Assembly (NCBI GenBank): GCA_002394335.1
Contig: DGTP01000016.1
Coordinates: 124,001-188,000, forward strand
Source of the DNA: Bacteroidales bacterium UBA4333
GTDB taxonomy: Bacteria > Bacteroidota > Bacteroidia > Bacteroidales > Paludibacteraceae
Length of the DNA: 64,000 nt
Direction: 5' to 3'
Part shown: positions 59,589-64,000 of the stretch, in pieces
How positions within the stretch are numbered: position 1 is the first letter of the stretch
How the letters are laid out: each line of letters starts with the position of its first letter
Made by a program: the position numbers and the translations under genes
The notes under the pieces: generated by a model
Database searches by the model: none
Told to the model about the DNA's origin: nothing
Seen by the model: the letters and a program-made list of their open reading frames with translations, nothing else

Positions 59589-59927
59589 ATGAAACATATA
59601 GTATCCATATTTATCTGCCTTATCTTTGCACTCTGTGCATCAGCTTCTGACGTCAAGATTGACAAAGAAAACTGCACGATTACCAAAGACGGAAAGACTT
59701 ATAATCTGTACGGAAAGGTAAAGATTGTGGATTCGTTTGAGGACATTAAAGTGAAAATAGTGGACTCTTTTGAGGACGCAGACATCAAAATCGTGAATTC
59801 TTTTGAAAACACATGTGGTAAAGTAAAAATCGTAGATTCCTTTGAGGATGTCAAAGTGAAGATTGTGGACTCCTTTGAAGATATAAAAATCAAGATAGTA
59901 GATTCTTTCGAAGGAATAAAGAAATAA
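59589..59927 (+). CDS. Exported repeat protein, 7(1) septoil knot (DUF6150)-like
   Basis: From ATG 59589 the protein has 112 residues: a signal peptide (MKHIVSIFICLIFALCASAS), a short lead-in, then about seven strands of the form VKIVDSFED at roughly 10-residue spacing. DUF6150 proteins are built of similar KVYxVDSxxDAD repeats and form a knotted septoil fold, so this is the likely class. The repeats here are nearly identical in DNA as well, suggesting recent expansion or ongoing homogenisation. Function is unknown. Confidence 0.7.
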   Translation: MKHIVSIFICLIFALCASASDVKIDKENCTITKDGKTYNLYGKVKIVDSFEDIKVKIVDSFEDADIKIVNSFENTCGKVKIVDSFEDVKVKIVDSFEDIKIKIVDSFEGIKK

Positions 59928-59983
59928 TATGAACGATTTTATTTATCATATACCGATACCACCAAAGTGAGGGTGCAATCTTT

Positions 59984-60027
59984 CTTCCATTACGCCGGAT
60001 TGAATCCGGCCCCGACTGCCAGTCGGG
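59984..60027. repeat. Dispersed palindrome pair before the DUF4153 gene
   Basis: TTCCATTACGCCGGATTGAA continues to TCCGGC, forming GCCGGAT-TGA-ATCCGGC (59994-60010). A second stem CCGACTG/CAGTCGG follows. The first part recurs at 61721-61747. The gap 59928-60060 holds nothing else. Confidence 0.65.
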
Positions 60028-60060
60028 AAAACAACAAAACGAATCAAAGAATAATAAAAT

Positions 60061-61710
60061 ATGAATATCCAAAATCTGAAACAGCGATTGTCGCCGAGAA
60101 ACATAGGCGAATCGATCATGCGCGTGGTGATGCGCTTCCCTGTAGCGGTTTTGTTTCTGGTGACCTTAACCGCCATGCTTTCGTATCTGCTTATCACAGA
60201 AAACGAACCCGGTCGTGTTGTCCTTTGTGTCCTCTGTTTCTTATGTGCGGGAACACTAATCAGCCTTGCGACATCGCTGTGGGGCGAAGAGCAGAGCAAC
60301 AAGCGCAGAAGATGGGTGGCAGAAGGTGTCTCTTTGGTTCTATGTGGCATCTATTGCATTCTGCTTTTTTTGACAGACATTATTCCTGATCGTGGACTTC
60401 CGGCATTCTATATCGGCAATATAGCATGGATAGTTGCCATCGTCATTCTCATCCCGTTCGGCTCTTTTCTCAAAGAGAAAGATGACCTCAAGGCATGGCA
60501 TTTCATTCTGTCGCTGTGTGTGGCTTTGCTTATCAGCGGCGTGGTGAGCGGAGTAATGAACGGAGGATTAGAGGGATTGCTCTTTGGCACAGCGGCACTT
60601 TTTGAGTTTGAACTAAACGAGAAAGCGGCGATTGTTATTATGCTCGTGTGCTCGGTGTTACTCTTTGGAATGTTGTTCCTTGCTCTGATACCGCGAGGCG
60701 AGCGCAAACATAACGCCTCTTCCGAAATGCCTTCTTTCCTGACGAAAGTCGTATCGTGGCTGTTATTACCGCTATTGGGTTGTTATATCGCGGTGCTCTA
60801 TGTCTATGGCATCAATATACTGATTCATTGGGAATTACCTAAAGGTATGCTCTCATGGCTGGTCTCTGCTGTCATGATAACTTATGTCCTTTGCTATATA
60901 CTCCTTTATCCACAAGTGCTGAACAAACAGTCGTGGCAGAGCAAGGTGCTTACGTTCTGGCTGCCGATAGTTATTCTACCGCTGTTGGTACTGATGACGG
61001 TGGGTGTCGTTCGCCGTTTTATGGATTACGGTATTACGGCTCCCCGGTTGTACCTGCTGACGTTGTTGATTTGGTTCTATGCGATATGTATCGTTATGCT
61101 CGTTGTGCCGCAAAAGCGTTTCCGGTGGATTGCGCTCTCTTTCGCGGCTCTGTTTGTCTTGTCTTCCGGCCAGCCGCTCCATTACTATCGCATCTGCCGG
61201 CCTATACTGACGGCAAAGATAGACAAGATATTTGATAACAAAGCTTTAACGGCTGAAGAAACACAGAAACTGCAAGAAGACATAGCATACATGCGAACCA
61301 ACTACGGGGAAGAATACGCTAACCGTTGGGCTGCAAATGATTCCACATCGGGAGAATTGGCTGCACACGAAAAGAGTTGGATAATTGAGTATTATAACAG
61401 AAGCCGTCATTATATCAGTCCGCAAGGATTTGCTACATTCAAGTGGGTTAATAATATGACCGACGATAGCTTAGAAAAAGTTTCAGAGGATAGTATTTAC
61501 GACAGTTTTCTGCATGTGGGCTATCAAGATGCTGTCCTGTTGTTTGACACAGCGGCTATCCGCCAAGCCAAGCAGTTAGAAAAGCCGTTGCTTATTCCTT
61601 CGTTAGATGGCAAAGTGGCATTTACTCCGGAAAACATCACCATCACAGCCTACAAAGATCACAAAGTCGAGGTTCAATACAGTGGTTATATTTTCAGCAA
61701 AGAAGAATAG
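60061..61710 (+). CDS. DUF4153 multi-pass membrane protein
   Basis: The 549-residue protein has about 11 hydrophobic helices in the first 380 residues. The soluble tail contains LTAEETQKLQEDIAYMRTNY and strand-rich sequence. DUF4153 signatures include LLLPLLGCYIAVLYVYGINI and the LYPQVLNKQ region. Its role is unknown in the family. Terminator-like palindromes stand before and after the gene. Confidence 0.82.
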   Translation: MNIQNLKQRLSPRNIGESIMRVVMRFPVAVLFLVTLTAMLSYLLITENEPGRVVLCVLCFLCAGTLISLATSLWGEEQSNKRRRWVAEGVSLVLCGIYCILLFLTDIIPDRGLPAFYIGNIAWIVAIVILIPFGSFLKEKDDLKAWHFILSLCVALLISGVVSGVMNGGLEGLLFGTAALFEFELNEKAAIVIMLVCSVLLFGMLFLALIPRGERKHNASSEMPSFLTKVVSWLLLPLLGCYIAVLYVYGINILIHWELPKGMLSWLVSAVMITYVLCYILLYPQVLNKQSWQSKVLTFWLPIVILPLLVLMTVGVVRRFMDYGITAPRLYLLTLLIWFYAICIVMLVVPQKRFRWIALSFAALFVLSSGQPLHYYRICRPILTAKIDKIFDNKALTAEETQKLQEDIAYMRTNYGEEYANRWAANDSTSGELAAHEKSWIIEYYNRSRHYISPQGFATFKWVNNMTDDSLEKVSEDSIYDSFLHVGYQDAVLLFDTAAIRQAKQLEKPLLIPSLDGKVAFTPENITITAYKDHKVEVQYSGYIFSKEE

Positions 61711-61720
61711 CCTTGCCCTC

Positions 61721-61747
61721 TCTTCCATTGAGCCGGATTGAATCCGG
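61721..61747. repeat. Dispersed palindrome, second copy
   Basis: TCTTCCATTGAGCCGGATTG then AATCCGG: the same TTCCATT + CCGGATTGAATCCGG unit as at 59984, here between the DUF4153 and DUF6624 genes. Confidence 0.65.
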
Positions 61748-61766
61748 TACAAATAAATGAAACAAA

Positions 61767-62678
61767 ATGAAAAGAACCATATTCTACATATTAGCCTTTG
61801 CCCTCTGCTCCTGCAAGTCTTTCATTCCTTTCCAAACAGCCGTTAATAAGGCTGATTCGTGCTATATGGCACAAGACTACAAGCAGGCTAACAGTTATTA
61901 CAGACAAGCGTTTGCGGCCAAAGATGCAGCGCCTCAAAACTACCACTATTCCAATGCGGCCGCTATCGCAGCCATGGCAGGTGATGAGCAAACGGCATTC
62001 ATGCGCCTCAACCAATTGATTAGCAACGACAAAGAGTGGTACGCCTCTAACTTTGCGGAGAATCCGGACTTTCTGCCATTACATCAATACCCCGAATGGC
62101 AAGTGCTGAAAGACACGGTTCAATCCCGACAAGAGCGCATAGAGAAAGATTATAATCATGAATTGATTGCACGCCTGCGAACCATCTTCTTGCGCGACCA
62201 AGAACCGAGACACGCGTTCTTGTTTGCTTGTCAGACGAAGCCGGATAATCCAGTTCTACGTGATTCACTCATCCACGCTATGCAACAAGCAGACGAGGTC
62301 AATCTGCAAGAAATCCGGGACATCTTTGACACGTACGGTTTTCCGTCCAAAACAATAGTAGGCTCGGCGAACTCTGTTATATGGCTTGTAGTCCAGCATA
62401 GCGATCTCGATACGCAAAAAGAGTTCTATCCATTCTTGCGCAAAGCGGCAGAACAAGGCGAACTGAGCATGGAGGATATAGCTTTGCTGGAAGATCGTAT
62501 CGCCCTGTTTGAAGGCAAGCCGCAGCGGTACGGATCGCAGATTGTAGAAGATTCAACAGGAGAGCGAGTGATCTACACTTTGCTCAATACCGATAGTGTG
62601 GACATATGGCGAGCTGCTGTAGGGCTACCTCCGTTGGAAGAATATGCAAAACAGATGAACGCTAAATGGAATAAATGA
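61767..62678 (+). CDS. Lipoprotein with TPR-like N-terminus and DUF6624-like C-terminus
   Basis: The 303-residue protein has a lipoprotein signal (AFALCSC, Cys about 16). Two TPR-like helices follow (ADSCYMAQDYKQANSYYRQAF, NYHYSNAAAIAAMAGDEQTA in parts). The C-terminal domain has ALLEDRIALFEGKPQRYGSQ and AAVGLPPLEEYAKQM, characteristic of DUF6624. DUF6624 proteins are poorly understood envelope proteins. The stop overlaps the next lipoprotein start by 4 bp (ATGATG). Confidence 0.78.
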   Translation: MKRTIFYILAFALCSCKSFIPFQTAVNKADSCYMAQDYKQANSYYRQAFAAKDAAPQNYHYSNAAAIAAMAGDEQTAFMRLNQLISNDKEWYASNFAENPDFLPLHQYPEWQVLKDTVQSRQERIEKDYNHELIARLRTIFLRDQEPRHAFLFACQTKPDNPVLRDSLIHAMQQADEVNLQEIRDIFDTYGFPSKTIVGSANSVIWLVVQHSDLDTQKEFYPFLRKAAEQGELSMEDIALLEDRIALFEGKPQRYGSQIVEDSTGERVIYTLLNTDSVDIWRAAVGLPPLEEYAKQMNAKWNK

Positions 62679-63196
62679 TGAATAGAGTATTGTTTTTTAT
62701 ATCTATGGCCTTTGCCCTCTGCTCCTGTGCGGTACAACGGGCGACGACGAGCGAGGAGTTTGTGAGGGACGTACAGAAGGATCTTCCGTTCAAAGTGAGC
62801 GGACTGAAGGCGCTAAGCGGGCGTGAGAACACGTATTCCTTCCGTAGCGACGGATATATCGGTTTGCTGCCGGACTACGAAGTGGACGGCGAAGGGGTAT
62901 GCATGATTTATCAGACTACTTTTGCCCCGACCTACCACACACAGCCGTCCAATGTCATCTGGCGCAATATCGTCATCAACAAACGGGACAAACGTGTCCT
63001 CTGTATCGACCGTCTCGTCAAGAACAACAGGACGTTCGGCTATGTCTATGTGCTGCAATCGGAGACGGCGCGGTACGGCGACTCAGGAACGTTCCATTGG
63101 GATGTGAGCAACCCCAAACTGCTGCTCAACGTAAGCAACGCCATAGAAGGCATGAGCGAGTTTTCTGTAGTGACGTTGAACATTTTGACAAAATGA
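62675..63196 (+). CDS. Small lipoprotein
   Basis: The 173-residue protein has a lipoprotein signal (MAFALCSC, Cys about 17) followed by a beta-rich domain with no recognised family. The DNA of its signal sequence is almost identical to that of the previous gene over at least 19 bp, though the mature proteins are unrelated. It is translationally coupled to the DUF6624-like gene. Confidence 0.6.
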   Translation: MMNRVLFFISMAFALCSCAVQRATTSEEFVRDVQKDLPFKVSGLKALSGRENTYSFRSDGYIGLLPDYEVDGEGVCMIYQTTFAPTYHTQPSNVIWRNIVINKRDKRVLCIDRLVKNNRTFGYVYVLQSETARYGDSGTFHWDVSNPKLLLNVSNAIEGMSEFSVVTLNILTK

Positions 63197-63226
63197 ATAT
63201 TAATATACCATAAAACAACCCACAAT

Positions 63227-64000
63227 ATGAAAACTAAACAATTCCTTTCTTTGGCAGCTATCTGTTTAGGGCTGCTCTCATGTGGAAAGCCGAGTGCTCC
63301 CGAGTACAAAATCGTTTGGACGGGTATCACACCCAAAGGCATGTATTCCGGCGATGAGATGCCGGGCAATGCACCTCAGTACAGCCTTGACAGTCTTGAG
63401 ACACTCATGCACAGCCCCTTGCAGGGAAAGACTGTTTTTTGGCTGGGGTCGTCTATCACTTTCGGCCTGATAGCTCACGGCGAAGCAACCGCCGACATGT
63501 TCGCAAAACACAACGGCGCAACTTGCTACAAAGAGGCGGCGTCCGGCACGACGATTGCCAATATCCCGCAGAGTCCCGAAGCAGGCGCATTCCTCGCGCA
63601 GATCATCGGAGCCGATCCGAGCAAAGAAGATCTCTCTTTCTCCGCCCGTATCCATGACCTGCCGTTGGATGTGCAGCCCGACCTCTTTGTGCTCCAACTC
63701 TCCACTAACGACTCACGCCTGCCGGCGGAGAGCATCGGCGCAATAAGCGAAGGTACCGACACAGCGGATTTCAACCTCGCTACCACCCTCGGCGGAATGG
63801 AGTTTATCATGGCGTACGTGCGGGACCACTGGCATTGCCCCGTGCTCATCTACACCTCGCCTTTCCTGAGCGATGACCAGTACATGGCGATGCTGGAAAA
63901 CGCCCGCAAGGTGGCGGACAAATGGGGTGCATACATCCTCGACTTGACAACTGACGAAGCATTCAATGCCGAAGGCCATGCACACATTAACCTCTACATG
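63227..64000 (+). CDS. SGNH/GDSL hydrolase lipoprotein, partial (runs off the right edge)
   Basis: ATG 63227 opens a frame that stays open to the window end (258 codons). The lipobox is LLSC (Cys about 19). Block I of the SGNH family is FWLGSSIT with the nucleophile Ser. Block III is STNDSRL with the Asn. The end reaches GHAHINLYM, where the block V region with Asp and His should begin. It is likely an esterase or acetyl-esterase acting on glycans at the cell surface; the substrate is unknown. Confidence 0.8.
   Translation, partial: MKTKQFLSLAAICLGLLSCGKPSAPEYKIVWTGITPKGMYSGDEMPGNAPQYSLDSLETLMHSPLQGKTVFWLGSSITFGLIAHGEATADMFAKHNGATCYKEAASGTTIANIPQSPEAGAFLAQIIGADPSKEDLSFSARIHDLPLDVQPDLFVLQLSTNDSRLPAESIGAISEGTDTADFNLATTLGGMEFIMAYVRDHWHCPVLIYTSPFLSDDQYMAMLENARKVADKWGAYILDLTTDEAFNAEGHAHINLYM

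Overview
The window reads as chromosome from a gut- or rumen-type member of the order Bacteroidales. The evidence is internal. Fourteen promoters match the Bacteroidetes sigma-70 pattern (TTTG or a one-base variant, exactly 20 nt, then TAnnTTTG). Shine-Dalgarno sites are scarce, there are many Bacteroidetes-type lipoproteins, BspA-type leucine-rich-repeat proteins, a TonB-dependent receptor, and family orthologues known mainly from Bacteroidales (DUF4491, DUF4153, DUF6624, the BT0820-type HAD protein). No rRNA, CRISPR array, integrase, transposase or prophage was seen. The only tRNA is tRNA-Ala(GGC).

Layout. 1-7.5 kb, minus strand: the start of an AmpG-like permease, a PpiD-like envelope chaperone, two lipoproteins, a small LRR protein, an RluA-type pseudouridine synthase, an unusual LRR protein with an extra N-terminal domain, and tRNA-Ala. 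7.5-22 kb, plus strand: an AspT/YidE-type transporter, the threonine-to-glycine pair kbl-tdh, an M16 protease, era, an exported protein, a DPP-IV-like peptidase, and a sugar module (MFS transporter plus ROK kinase) followed by a polysaccharide deacetylase. 22-28.5 kb: a giant 2,044-residue BspA-type LRR protein with a 56-residue partner ORF. 28.9-37.2 kb: rsmD and a pseudopilin-like protein (minus), then a (p)ppGpp synthetase lacking both hydrolase and ACT domains, recR, a HAD protein, a GNAT acetyltransferase, pdxJ, an ExbB-ExbD-TonB set and a DJ-1 protein. 37.4-44.5 kb, minus strand: acyl-CoA synthetase, TetR regulator, patatin, gcvT, pepT, a lipoprotein and a 2-hydroxyacid dehydrogenase.

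44.5-47.8 kb is the most unusual part. It is a gene-poor island built of structured repeats. Two copies of a cloverleaf-like palindrome of about 160 bp lie at its ends in inverted orientation, each with an outward promoter. Nested inside are a second inverted pair with a compensatory base change in a stem, further large hairpins, 7-bp and 11-bp tandem repeats, a KilA-N protein and a FISUMP-type lipoprotein. A truncated aldo/keto reductase abuts the right edge.

47.9-54.4 kb: BASS transporter, Nudix hydrolase, a hemerythrin/LuxR-type regulator, DUF4491 protein, lipoprotein, TonB-dependent receptor, and the wreck of a drug-efflux operon. 54.4-64 kb, plus strand: glutathione peroxidase, ferritin-like protein, small winged-helix protein, ZIP transporter, exported repeat protein, a Fic enzyme with a palindromic operator, YbjQ protein, GIY-YIG protein, a septoil-knot-type repeat protein, DUF4153 membrane protein, two lipoproteins with near-identical signal-sequence DNA, and the start of an SGNH hydrolase lipoprotein.

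A recurring theme is very short tandem repeats with unit lengths of 7, 8 or 11 bp. They sit in gene junctions, supply start codons (patatin, ZIP) and even lie inside coding sequence (kbl, BASS transporter).
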